Assembly: GCA_052318935.1 (NCBI GenBank)
Contig: JBQRKO010000023.1
Origin: Niallia sp052318935
Lineage (GTDB): Bacteria > Bacillota > Bacilli > Bacillales > Cytobacillaceae
Reading direction: 5' to 3' (one strand)
Length of the DNA: 64,000 bases
Under the pieces are notes generated by a model. That model did no database searches. It was not told where the DNA came from and saw only the letters and a list, made by a program, of their open reading frames with translations. Of the stretch, positions 34,869-43,376 are shown piece by piece. Position 1 is the first letter of the stretch; each line of letters starts with the position of its first letter. The position numbers were made by a program, and so were the translations under genes.

Positions 34869-35807
34869 TTAGAAAAACTTTTTCTTCCAAAAAATAATCG
34901 CTGTTGTGGTTGATAAAAAAATAGCAACGAGAAGAATAAAGAAAAAAGCATAAGGATAATCTTGAAAAGGCAACCCGACGTTCATGCCATAAAAGCTAGA
35001 AACCATCGTAGGGAATGCAAAGATAACTGTAATAGAAGCTAGAAGCTTCATGACAATATTGACATTATTCGAAATAACCGATGCGAAGACATCCATCATT
35101 CCATTTAAAATAATCGTGTAGGTATCAGCCATTTCCATTGCCTGTGTATTTTCGATCATAACATCTTCCAACAAGTCTCGATCTTCTTCGTACATTTTTA
35201 AATAATTTAAACGAAGTATTTTTTCAAGTACAGCTTTGTTTGATTTTAAAGAGGTACTGAAATAAACTAAACTTTTTTGCAAAGCCAAAAGAGCATAAAT
35301 TTCTTTATTTTTCATGGACTGATGAAGTTCTTTCTCAATCTCGTCCGTTTTCTTGTTAATCTGTTTCAAATACCTTAAGTAATACGTAGAAATGGCATAA
35401 AGAATTTGTAAAGAAAACCTTGTTCTTTTGAAAGAATAAAATCCCTTGACTTTATTTTGTTTAAAACTTTCTAAGATAGGGGTTTCCTTCAAAGAAATGG
35501 TAATAAAACAATTATTGGAAATAATCATTCCAATCGGAATCGTTTCATAAATAGGAAAGCCTGCTTCATCGTGTGTAATGTACGGATAATCTACAATAAT
35601 CAATATATTGTTATCCTCTGTTTCGATTCGGGACCTTTCTTCATCGTCGAGAGCGTCTTTCATAAACTCAACTGGTATATTTAAATGATTTGTGACATGA
35701 TCAATTTCTTCTGTTGTAGGATTAATCAGATTAATCCAACACCCTTTAGAAATTTCGTTTACTTCTTGAAGTTTTCCAGTTGAATCCGTTAAATACATTT
35801 CTAACAT
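34869..35807 (-). CDS. CorA family divalent cation transporter
   Basis: A 312-residue CorA-type magnesium channel. The large N-terminal cytoplasmic domain ends in a long helix; two C-terminal membrane helices follow. The pore signature GMN is in SSFYGMNVGLP and the C-terminus is basic (WKKKFF). AGGAGGG lies upstream of the ATG. Length and architecture are normal. A 44-codon frame precedes it on the same strand. Confidence 0.93.
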   Translation of the reverse strand: MLEMYLTDSTGKLQEVNEISKGCWINLINPTTEEIDHVTNHLNIPVEFMKDALDDEERSRIETEDNNILIIVDYPYITHDEAGFPIYETIPIGMIISNNCFITISLKETPILESFKQNKVKGFYSFKRTRFSLQILYAISTYYLRYLKQINKKTDEIEKELHQSMKNKEIYALLALQKSLVYFSTSLKSNKAVLEKILRLNYLKMYEEDRDLLEDVMIENTQAMEMADTYTIILNGMMDVFASVISNNVNIVMKLLASITVIFAFPTMVSSFYGMNVGLPFQDYPYAFFFILLVAIFLSTTTAIIFWKKKFF

Positions 35808-35823
35808 GGTTTACCCTCCTCAT

Positions 35824-35958
35824 TTAAATAGAGGAAGACTTATTACCTTTTAAGGAGTTAATATTCCTCGATAACTTATATTCCCTTCCGTAAAATGCAA
35901 TTTTGACTTCCTCCGAAATATTTACTGGTTCAGGTTCAAGAGAACCGAAGCTACTCAA
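35824..35958 (-). CDS. Candidate small ORF upstream of corA (44 codons)
   Basis: A TTG start at 35958 with AAAGGAG eight bases upstream opens a frame of 44 residues. It is hydrophilic, with an acidic start (SLEPEPVNISEEV), a middle FYGREYKLSRNI and a Lys/Ser-rich end, and no membrane helix. It stops 17 bases before the corA start, inside the reach of the corA ribosome site. I do not recognise the family. It could be a real small protein or a leader peptide for corA. Confidence 0.45.
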   Translation of the reverse strand: MSSFGSLEPEPVNISEEVKIAFYGREYKLSRNINSLKGNKSSSI

Positions 35959-36029
35959 AATATCAACTCCTTTTGCTTTAGTTTCATATAAAAAGGAAAC
36001 TTCTCATGATAAATATACTTAATTCCTGT

Positions 36030-36296
36030 TTATGCGTTTTTCCTCATTCGAGTATTTAACACATCTTCGATTTCTTGTATGAGAAGCTCAAGGGTTTCCT
36101 CTGAAAAATGAGCATCCATAACTTCTTGTTGATGTAAAACATATATGGGCTCTTCTTCTTTCATTTTTTGCTCATAATGAGTGGAAGCAAATACAGACCA
36201 TTCTCCATCTAACCAAATAGCAAGCTGATCAAATTTTCCTTCCCACAAAATTTCCCGAAATACTTCCTTTTCCTGTAATTCGAGATCTATGTCCAT
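36030..36296 (-). CDS. Hypothetical acidic protein
   Basis: An 88-residue acidic soluble protein of unknown function, with strong GGAGGGGG before its ATG. The sequence is plausible for a small folded domain (EILWEGKFDQLAIWLDGEW, then a helical acidic tail). No motifs I can name. It is the first minus-strand gene after a divergent region and may be transcribed with the small ORF and corA. Confidence 0.75.
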   Translation of the reverse strand: MDIDLELQEKEVFREILWEGKFDQLAIWLDGEWSVFASTHYEQKMKEEEPIYVLHQQEVMDAHFSEETLELLIQEIEDVLNTRMRKNA

Positions 36297-36529
36297 TTAT
36301 CCCCCTCCAAATAAGAGTGCCATGATTATTATACAGTTAAATGTTTAGGATTTCTATTCCTCTTATTTAAAATATAATAACTGTATCATATGACTTATTC
36401 ATACTTATCCTTGCTTTATAAAAGTTAAATATACAGGTTTTCCTTTATAAACCATAAATGATATCTTTTCTTTATTTATATATTTTGGCATTGCAAAAGT
36501 CTTTCTTGCGAATTTACTGTAGGACAAAG

Positions 36530-36591
36530 AGAGGATTCTATGTTAACTATTTTATTTAATGAAAATAGCTTGCATAGAATCTCTCTTTTTT
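36530..36591 (+). terminator. Strong leader hairpin with T run before the RodA-like gene
   Basis: AGAGAGGATTCTATG pairs with CATAGAATCTCTCT (one bulge) and an inner CTATTTT/AAAATAG stem tops it; TTTTTTT follows. It points toward the + strand gene starting 85 bp on, and no + strand gene lies before it. Confidence 0.8.
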
Positions 36592-36674
36592 TATATTAAT
36601 GGAAACAAATATAGAGAAATTGTCGTCTATATAAGTGTGTGTTCAAAAAGGCAACAAATTAAGGAGTTTATAAA

Positions 36675-37841
36675 ATGAATGATAGACGTAATAGTTTTTC
36701 AGATAAATTTGATTGGTCGCTTTGCTTTCTGCTATTGGTATTTTGTTTATTAAGCTGTTTTTCCATCTATAGTGCACAAAAGGCAGGCGAATCGTATTTA
36801 ACATCCCAAATTTTCTGGTATATCGTTGGTTCTTGTGCCATTGCAGTATGTATGTATTTCGATAATGAACAATTTAGAAAACTAACATGGATTTTATATG
36901 GAACTGGCATTTTCCTTTTAATAGGACTTCTTGTGATGCCTGACACTGACTTCACACCGGTAATTAAAGGTGCCCAAAGCTGGTATGTTATTGAAGGAAT
37001 CGGCAGTATACAGCCTTCAGAGTACATGAAAGTTTTTTTTATTTTGGCATTATCAAAAATCATGTTTGACCATCATGAAAAAACAATTTATCCATCTGTT
37101 AAAACAGATTTTATGTTATTAGGAAAAATGATATTAGTTTCCATCCTCCCTCTTGGATTAGTCATTAAGCAAGATTTAGGAACAACGCTTGTATTAATGG
37201 CCATCCTAGTCGGAATGATATTAGTGTCAGGAATTACATGGAAAATTATTATCCCTTTATACGGAACTGTTATTACATTTGCTTCAACCGTCCTCTACTT
37301 AGCCATTTATGAAAGAGCGTTTATCATAAAATATTTGGACATTGACGACTACCAATTTAAACGAATTAACTCTTGGTTAGATCCTTTCGAAGCGGGTGAT
37401 GATGGATTACAGCTCGTCAAATCGTTGCGGGCGATCGGTTCCGGCTTAGTATCAGGAAAAGGAATTGGGAATACTGGTGTATATATCCCAGAAAGGCATA
37501 CCGATTTTGTGTTTACCATAATTGGAGAAGAATATGGATTTATTGGCGGAAGTATAGTAATTAGCCTTTATTTCGTTTTAATATATCATCTAATAAGAAC
37601 TGCTTTTTCGGCAAATGATTCCTACAGCATTTATATTTGTGTCGGCATTATCAGCATGATTACATTCCATGTATTCGAAAACATCGGCATGACGATTCAA
37701 TTACTGCCAATAACAGGAATCCCGCTTCCCTTTATTAGTTATGGCGGAAGCTCCCTTATGACTAATATGCTGGCAATGGGATTAATCTTTAGCATCCGGT
37801 ACCATCATAAATCATATATGTTTTCATCTCCTTCATTTTAA
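36675..37841 (+). CDS. SEDS family protein, RodA-like
   Basis: A 388-residue polytopic protein of the RodA/FtsW/SpoVE glycosyltransferase family, which polymerises lipid II with a partner class B penicillin-binding protein. About ten membrane helices. Family motifs: GIGSIQPSEYMKVFFIL, IKQDLGTTLVL, GSGKGIGNTG-like (GSGLVSGKGIGNTG), IPERHTDFVFTIIGEEYGF and GIPLPFISYGGSSL. AAGGAG precedes the ATG. Cells usually carry several paralogues, so which role this one has is not clear. A strong hairpin in the leader suggests attenuation. Confidence 0.88.
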   Translation: MNDRRNSFSDKFDWSLCFLLLVFCLLSCFSIYSAQKAGESYLTSQIFWYIVGSCAIAVCMYFDNEQFRKLTWILYGTGIFLLIGLLVMPDTDFTPVIKGAQSWYVIEGIGSIQPSEYMKVFFILALSKIMFDHHEKTIYPSVKTDFMLLGKMILVSILPLGLVIKQDLGTTLVLMAILVGMILVSGITWKIIIPLYGTVITFASTVLYLAIYERAFIIKYLDIDDYQFKRINSWLDPFEAGDDGLQLVKSLRAIGSGLVSGKGIGNTGVYIPERHTDFVFTIIGEEYGFIGGSIVISLYFVLIYHLIRTAFSANDSYSIYICVGIISMITFHVFENIGMTIQLLPITGIPLPFISYGGSSLMTNMLAMGLIFSIRYHHKSYMFSSPSF

Positions 37842-37842
37842 A

Positions 37843-37895
37843 AAACAAGAGAGTGAGAAAGTTCACAGCATGACTTTTTCTCTTCTTGTTTTTTT
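37843..37895 (+). terminator. Terminator of the RodA-like gene
   Basis: ACAAGAGAGTGAGAAAGT pairs with ACTTTTTCTCTTCTTGT and TTTTTTT follows, right after the stop codon. Confidence 0.85.
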
Positions 37896-38227
37896 ATTGC
37901 CGATTATTTTTTCAGTCTTTCAGCCATCTGTAGCTTTTCTGCTTCTAGCAAAAATAAAATTGATTTTCTATAAATAGAAAGTAGTTTTTTATCAAATAAT
38001 GAAGAGGATGAATTATTATCCTAAAATCGTTCGTTTACAGAAGAAAAAGGGGAGGTATTATCAATAAATACGTTTATTTATCATTCATCTAAAGGTTTTA
38101 TTTTATTATTTCTGCTATAGAAGATGAATTTGACTATTCTATGAAATATGCAGAATAGTCTATCTATTATAAGGTTTTTATGGTATGTTCAAATTAAGGA
38201 AAATTTTTTATTATAATAAAAACTAAA

Positions 38228-38242
38228 TTAAAATAATTATAA
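38228..38242 (+). promoter_or_regulatory. Candidate PerR box upstream of dps
   Basis: TTAAAATAATTATAA differs from the PerR consensus TTATAATNATTATAA at one position. A second, weaker match (TTATAATTATATTAT, 38271-38285) covers the -10 region. The dps homologue mrgA of B. subtilis is PerR-controlled. Confidence 0.6.
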
Positions 38243-38249
38243 ATAAGTA

Positions 38250-38277
38250 TTGATTTTAAATTAAAACTTGTTATAAT
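38250..38277 (+). promoter_or_regulatory. Sigma-A promoter of dps
   Basis: TTGATT, 16-nt spacer, TATAAT, ending 33 bp before the start codon and flanked by the two PerR-like boxes. Confidence 0.65.
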
Positions 38278-38310
38278 TATATTATCACTTACTTGAAGGG
38301 AGCTTTTAAA

Positions 38311-38763
38311 ATGGGATTACAAACAAAAGTAGATTTACAAAAAGAATTAAATGTACAAATTGCTAACTGGAGTGTACTTTATACGAAACTGCATCAACAT
38401 CATTGGTATGTAAAAGGACCTTTCTTCTTTACACTACACGAAAAATTTGAAGAGCTTTACGATGAAGCTGCAGCTGCTGTTGACGAAATTGCAGAAAGAT
38501 TGCTTGCGATTGGCGGAAAACCTGTCTCTACATTAAAAGAGTTTATCGAAACGTCTACTTTAGAAGAAAGTACAGAACCATTATCTACAACAGAAATGGT
38601 AAAATCAGTTGTAGAAGACTTCAGCCATATTAATACACAATTAAAAGCTCTTGCAGAACATGCCGATCAATTAGAAGATATTATTACAAATGATCTTGCT
38701 GTCGGTTTAATTGGAAAAATTGAAAAACATGTATGGATGCTTACTGCTTATTTATCTGAATAA
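38311..38763 (+). CDS. dps: Dps family DNA-protecting ferritin-like protein
   Basis: A 150-residue Dps/MrgA protein that oxidises and stores iron in a dodecamer and protects DNA under oxidative stress. The intersubunit ferroxidase ligands are in HQHHWYVKG and HEKFEELYDEAAAAVDEIAERLL. ATG 38311 with AAGGGAG eight bases upstream is preferred to an upstream TTG. PerR-like boxes and a dedicated terminator frame it as a single-gene unit. Confidence 0.94.
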   Translation: MGLQTKVDLQKELNVQIANWSVLYTKLHQHHWYVKGPFFFTLHEKFEELYDEAAAAVDEIAERLLAIGGKPVSTLKEFIETSTLEESTEPLSTTEMVKSVVEDFSHINTQLKALAEHADQLEDIITNDLAVGLIGKIEKHVWMLTAYLSE

Positions 38764-38828
38764 AATGATAAAAGCGAAAGCACCTTGTTCAGCGCCAAAG
38801 CTAGACAACTTGAAACATATAAATTCTG

Positions 38829-38880
38829 ATAAGGTTGTCCCCAATACACTTCGTTGTGTATTAGGGACAACCTTTTTTAT
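38829..38880 (+). terminator. Terminator of dps
   Basis: AAGGTTGTCCCCAATACAC, loop TTCGT, then GTGTATTAGGGACAACCTT and TTTTTT. The stem of about 19 pairs is among the longest in the window. A fragment of a family C repeat (38765-38810) precedes it. Confidence 0.9.
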
Positions 38881-38933
38881 TTGCAAAAAACTTCCTACAT
38901 AGTTGAAACTATCCTTCCTCTAACCAAAAAACT

Positions 38934-39141
38934 AACTGTTTTCTCAAAGTTTGTTGTATTTTACATAAAAAACATTTGGAAAAGTGTTTCTTAGCAGCCT
39001 GCATACACGTAGACTCCTGTGGGAATGCGAGAAAGACGAGACCCCACAGGAGCGTATGCGACGAGGAGGCTCGACGCTCGCTAAACGGACGAAGTGTATG
39101 CAGGCTGCGAGTTTAAAACAACAATCTATACGAAAAAGGCC
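38934..39141 (-). mobile_element. Family A element, copy A5
   Basis: Degenerate ends AACTGTTTTCTC and CGAAAAAGGCC around the usual core. No target duplication recognised. It lies between dps and the ktrA-like gene. Confidence 0.75.
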
Positions 39142-39193
39142 TATAATAAAAAGAAGATAATCATAACAATGTTCAAAATTGGAGGCTATTGGG

Positions 39194-39850
39194 ATGAATA
39201 AACAATTTGTTGTTATAGGGCTAGGTAATTTCGGAGGCAGCCTTGTAGAAGAATTTCATGAAATGGGTGTAGAAGTTTTAGCAATTGATCAATCTCTTGA
39301 AAAAGTGGAAAAATACCAAGGTATAGCAACACATTGTGTTCAACTGAATGCATTCAACGAAGAATCATTTAATCAATTAGGACTACGCAACATGGATCAT
39401 GCGTTTGTTTCATTTGGGGATGATGTAGAATCCAGTATATTAACTACTCTTATCTTGAAGGAATTAGGCATCAGCCAAGTATGGGTTAAAGCATCTGACA
39501 GCTATCATAAAAGAGTGTTAGAAAAAATAGGAGCAGACCGTGTTATTCATCCAGAAAGAGATATAGCAAAAAGAATTGCCCATCATGTTGTATCAGAAAA
39601 AATGATTGATTATATTGAACTTTCGCAAGAACATGGCATTGTCGAAATGATTGCCACAAAAAAAATGAATCATAAATCGATACTTGAGCTAAATGTTCGA
39701 GCTAAATATGGATGTACGATTATTGGCATTCAAAGAAAAGAAACAACCATTGTATCCCCATCTGCTGATGAAGTTATTTATAAAGCAGACGTATTAATCG
39801 TACTTGGCAGTAATAAGGATTTATACCGTTTCGAGAAAGAAGGTTTCTAA
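39194..39850 (+). CDS. ktrA: KtrA/TrkA family potassium uptake regulator
   Basis: A 218-residue RCK protein. N-terminal Rossmann nucleotide-binding domain (FVVIGLGNFGGS), conserved ADRVIHPERDIAKRIA, and a C-terminal RCK_C domain (VRAKYGCTIIGIQRK) that in KtrA binds c-di-AMP. It gates a KtrB-type K+ channel. The tail RFEKEGF is closer to KtrA than KtrC. No ktrB is adjacent. GGAGG lies eight bases before ATG 39194. Confidence 0.9.
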   Translation: MNKQFVVIGLGNFGGSLVEEFHEMGVEVLAIDQSLEKVEKYQGIATHCVQLNAFNEESFNQLGLRNMDHAFVSFGDDVESSILTTLILKELGISQVWVKASDSYHKRVLEKIGADRVIHPERDIAKRIAHHVVSEKMIDYIELSQEHGIVEMIATKKMNHKSILELNVRAKYGCTIIGIQRKETTIVSPSADEVIYKADVLIVLGSNKDLYRFEKEGF

Positions 39851-39859
39851 TAATAACAA

Positions 39860-40038
39860 GGCTCTATTAATGGGAGAAGAAGTACTCAGCAGACTGAATA
39901 CACGTAGACTCCTGTGGGAATGCGAGAAAGACGAGACCCCACAGGAGCGTATGCGACGAGGAGGCTCGACGCTCGCTAAACCGGACGAAGTGTATTCAGG
40001 CTGCGAGTGTAAAAGCAACATTTTATACGATAACAGCC
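39860..40038 (-). mobile_element. Family A element, copy A6, left end deleted
   Basis: Starts GGCTCTATTAATGGGAG, missing about 35 bp of the usual left arm, and ends ATAACAGCC. It fills the whole gap between two convergent genes: nine bases after the ktrA stop and directly against the stop of the deacetylase gene. Confidence 0.75.
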
Positions 40039-40803
40039 TTATTTTAATAACTCATATCCGTCTATTAACTTTGACAATGGTACAATAGCAGCTTCTTGTT
40101 GGAACACAGGGATGTATTCCTTTAACATATTTACAACGATTGGTCCTGATACCCCGACATGTCCAATTGCAATAGATTGTTCCTGTTTGTCCAATTCACC
40201 TGCTAATTTGTTTGCCTGTTTTACAATATACTGATTGGAATAAATATGATCAAAAAATAAATCGTTTTCTAAATATGGGACATGCAGCTCTTCCGCCAAT
40301 TTTTTCACAACACTATTGCCTGTTGTTTTACTGTCTAAATAAAATAAATTATGTGCTTGGCATTCTTCCAAGACGATGCGCATAACCCGTTCATCTTCTG
40401 TCGCTTTTGATCCCATATGATGATTCATCCCAACGGCAAATGGAATACTTTCAATTGCCTTCTTCACTCTTTTTCGTATTTCCTTATCACTTAAATCCGT
40501 TGTAATGGCACCAGGCCCTAGCCAACTTTTTTTTCCTTTTTTCGGTTCTAATGGTAAATGAACAATAACTTCATGTCCTTTTTGATGGGCGCGGATAGCA
40601 TCCTCTTTGCTTGTTGATAAAAATGGCATAATGGCCGCAGTTATTGGAACAGGTAAATTTAACATTTCGTCTGTTCCCTTCATATTATTGCCAAAATCAT
40701 CAATCACAATTGCCAATACATTTTTATGCACTTTTTGTTCTGCATGTGTATCAGTACTAAAGGAAAATAATACAACAAAAAAGAAAGTAAATTTTTTTAA
40801 CAT
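40039..40803 (-). CDS. Divergent polysaccharide deacetylase family protein (YibQ-like)
   Basis: A 254-residue secreted protein with a signal peptide (KKFTFFFVVLFSFS, cleavage near THA-EQ). The domain is the divergent polysaccharide deacetylase family (DUF610/YibQ): LAIVIDDFGNNMKGTDEM, HEVIVHLPLEP and VGMNHHMGSKAT. The likely substrate is a cell-wall or exopolysaccharide sugar, not determinable here. GAGGAGG precedes the ATG. Upstream is levB, also extracellular. Confidence 0.88.
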   Translation of the reverse strand: MLKKFTFFFVVLFSFSTDTHAEQKVHKNVLAIVIDDFGNNMKGTDEMLNLPVPITAAIMPFLSTSKEDAIRAHQKGHEVIVHLPLEPKKGKKSWLGPGAITTDLSDKEIRKRVKKAIESIPFAVGMNHHMGSKATEDERVMRIVLEECQAHNLFYLDSKTTGNSVVKKLAEELHVPYLENDLFFDHIYSNQYIVKQANKLAGELDKQEQSIAIGHVGVSGPIVVNMLKEYIPVFQQEAAIVPLSKLIDGYELLK

Positions 40804-40889
40804 TATATCCTCCTCTTTTTTATAGTATTTTCTATCTTGATTTACTTCATGCTATAAAAAAGAGGGTTTAATTAGATTTTGAACATATT

Positions 40890-42464
40890 TTAATGTTTCT
40901 CTTTATAATGGAGATGTTTTATTGACACATTATTAAAATGAGCTGTGCCTCCTTCTGCAAATAAACTTATTCCTTTGTCATCTAGTTCAGGGAATACTTC
41001 ACTAGAATAAACAATTTTCCCATCATCAACAAACACTTCAATGGATGTTTTATCTACAAATATTTTTAAATGAACATTCTTTTTCTTTTTATCGAATGGT
41101 GCTTTTGACTCTAAGAACCGTCTGCTTTCATCAGGCTGTCCAGTATTCCCCCTGTTTACATAAGAGTACCCTTCATCTGCCTTAATGCCGACATCGATAT
41201 GTCTTGTTTTATCATCAGATTCCCGCAGCCTTACGCCAACATTGTTAAGATCAGACCAGCTTATATCAGCTTCCAATAAATAGCTGTCTCCTTTTGATTT
41301 CAACGTCTTTATCTCATCTACCTTTAAGTCTTTATAAGACTCTGTTGATTTCACTATATTATTAAGCATTTGTACTGGCTGTGATAATAAACTATATTCA
41401 TTATTTCCTTGTTTTTGCAATGTTATTTCACGAACAATAGAATTAATGCCGTTAAAATTTTCTTTTAACGTAGGTGTGTTATTGGCATAGTCCCAATTAT
41501 TCATCCAGCCTAAAGCATAACGTTTAGTGCTGCTTTGTCCATCATCAAATGTTACCGCACCGTACCAATCAAAACCATAATCTAACCATTTTGGTTCAGC
41601 ATGATCCGCAATAAATTGTTTGCCGTCGAATTGGCCTATCCAATATGCATAGGTATTCGGCTTCCCATGCGCTTTTCCATTAGCGCTAGCACCTAACACC
41701 CATTTATTTGTCCCGTCATCTGCTTGGATTTGAAATAGATCTGGGCATTCTACTATTCCGATATTCTCCGTAATAACCTCACCGATATACGACCAGTCTT
41801 TTAAATTATCAGACTCGTAAAAACCAATTTTTTCTCCTTCTGCCATTAGTGCAATCCATTTATTATTTTGCTTGTCCCAAATAATTTTTGGATCTCTGAA
41901 ATCTTTTTGTCCTGGGTTAGGCATAACCGGTTGATCACTGTAAGAAATAAAGGATTTTCCTCTATCCTGACTGTACCAAAGATATTGTTCCTGCTTCCCT
42001 CCATCTGCTGAAGGCTGTGTTACAATCGCAACAATTGCCCCTTCACCAAAACCTGCCGTGTTATTTTCATCGATTACAGCAGAACCACTCCAAGGATCTC
42101 CATTCTTATTTGTATATTTTGGAATAGCAATTCCTTCATCCTGCCAATGAACTAAATCTTCTGATGTCGCGTGACGCCATTCAGTGCCATTCCCATTAGG
42201 ATAGTCGCGGTTATAAAGATAATAGTAGTGAAATTTGCCATCAAAATAGATAGGTCTTTGGGGATCATTTATCCATTTATCAGGCGAAGTAAAATGATAA
42301 CTTGCTCTATATGTAGGTTTTTGTTCCTTTTGTTCATTAGGCTTTTCCTTTTGGTTAGAATCTTTATCATTTGATTCGTATACTATAATGGCAATAAGCA
42401 ACAATACAATAAAGGAAAGAATAAACCAAAATACTTTTTTGTGTTTAAATATTTCTTTCTGCAG
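40890..42464 (-). CDS. levB: Membrane-anchored endolevanase LevB (GH32)
   Basis: A 524-residue GH32 enzyme close to B. subtilis LevB, which cuts levan to levanbiose. Nucleophile aspartate in KWINDPQRP, transition-state aspartate in FRDPK, acid/base glutamate in VECPDL; a C-terminal beta-sandwich follows. The best start is a CTG at 42464, eight bases after GGGAGG: it adds a basic N-terminus (QKEIFKHKK) and completes a membrane anchor (VFWFILSFIVLLLIAIIV). Starting at TTG 42404 would cut the anchor in half. No levansucrase gene is in the window. Confidence 0.88.
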   Translation of the reverse strand: MQKEIFKHKKVFWFILSFIVLLLIAIIVYESNDKDSNQKEKPNEQKEQKPTYRASYHFTSPDKWINDPQRPIYFDGKFHYYYLYNRDYPNGNGTEWRHATSEDLVHWQDEGIAIPKYTNKNGDPWSGSAVIDENNTAGFGEGAIVAIVTQPSADGGKQEQYLWYSQDRGKSFISYSDQPVMPNPGQKDFRDPKIIWDKQNNKWIALMAEGEKIGFYESDNLKDWSYIGEVITENIGIVECPDLFQIQADDGTNKWVLGASANGKAHGKPNTYAYWIGQFDGKQFIADHAEPKWLDYGFDWYGAVTFDDGQSSTKRYALGWMNNWDYANNTPTLKENFNGINSIVREITLQKQGNNEYSLLSQPVQMLNNIVKSTESYKDLKVDEIKTLKSKGDSYLLEADISWSDLNNVGVRLRESDDKTRHIDVGIKADEGYSYVNRGNTGQPDESRRFLESKAPFDKKKKNVHLKIFVDKTSIEVFVDDGKIVYSSEVFPELDDKGISLFAEGGTAHFNNVSIKHLHYKEKH

Positions 42465-42545
42465 AAATAAAACCTCCCTAGTTTTTTAACATTTAGTTTC
42501 CCGTATACTTATACCATACTTTTTCACATGTTAAAAGGAAAGAAA

Positions 42546-42580
42546 AAATGCCGATACGAATATCGACATTTTTTTCTTTC
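42546..42580. terminator. Bidirectional terminator between two minus-strand genes
   Basis: AATGCCGATA, loop CGAA, TATCGACATT with A and T runs on opposite sides, so it can act on both strands. On the minus strand it ends the 42602 gene. Confidence 0.75.
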
Positions 42581-42601
42581 CCACTTTTCTTTATTCCATG
42601 A

Positions 42602-42853
42602 TTAAACCTTTTGTGAATGTACAATTGGTTTATATTTTCCATTTTCAATCTTTTCAATTTTGTTAAAGTGCATGAGCTTTTTTAATGATGCATTGCAATA
42701 GGCAGAAGCATCATAAGGATCTCGACCAACCTTTAAGCCAATTTCTGTTGGACCAATTCCAACACTTTCGCCTTTTTCCTTGTACAAATCACATAAAGCT
42801 CTATAAATATTATTATCTTTTTCTGTAATTCGCAGCTTGGAATGTTGTTTCAA
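42602..42853 (-). CDS. Small winged-helix-like hypothetical protein
   Basis: An 83-residue protein. The pattern of helices with GPTEIGLKVGRDPYDASAYCNASLKKL followed by a beta-hairpin-like IEKIENGKYKP resembles a compact winged helix, so a DNA-binding role is possible but unproven. The TTG start has GGAGG eight bases upstream. It is a single-gene unit with a terminator after it. Confidence 0.7.
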   Translation of the reverse strand: MKQHSKLRITEKDNNIYRALCDLYKEKGESVGIGPTEIGLKVGRDPYDASAYCNASLKKLMHFNKIEKIENGKYKPIVHSQKV

Positions 42854-43376
42854 TATGTATTCCTCCCATGTATTTTCCCCTGATCTCTAGTTGTTTTACT
42901 TATGAATTTTTTTGATGTACATGTTCATTTATTTTTCCTTATTTTCCTCCTAAAAACGACTAGATTAAAAATAAATAAAAGTAGAAAAACATTACTATGT
43001 TTCCATTTGATAAACCTTCTCACTATAAGAATACTAATCATTGTGAAAAAATAACATGAAATTATGCCTTTTTTTCACAAAAATAGATATTAAGTTTGAG
43101 AGAACAACGAGAGAACAACAGACTTTAGGTAAAATAACTTACATTCCTCATGCTACCAGATACGATAAAAGACTTATTTAATTGAATATTTTTTCCTTCT
43201 ATATACATGCAGATATTAATACGAACTAGCATGAGTTTTCACTGACAACCCGATATCGAATGAGACTATGTATAAATAGAGTCTTACACAATAGAGGCAG
43301 CAAGCTAAACCATTCTACAAACAAAAAAATAACCACTAAGCATTACTACCGTGATTATTTTTTCGGATATCCGCTA
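42854..43376. other. AT-rich intergenic region, no gene seen
   Basis: 520 bp without a ribosome-site-supported frame. It holds short direct repeats (GAGAGAACAACGAGAGAACAAC near 43097) and no family A-F element. Probably contains the promoter of the 42602 gene. Confidence 0.5.

Noticed and set aside
35880..36000. An M-box magnesium riboswitch before corA
   Set aside because: The conserved M-box core is not visible; the region is better explained by the small ORF.
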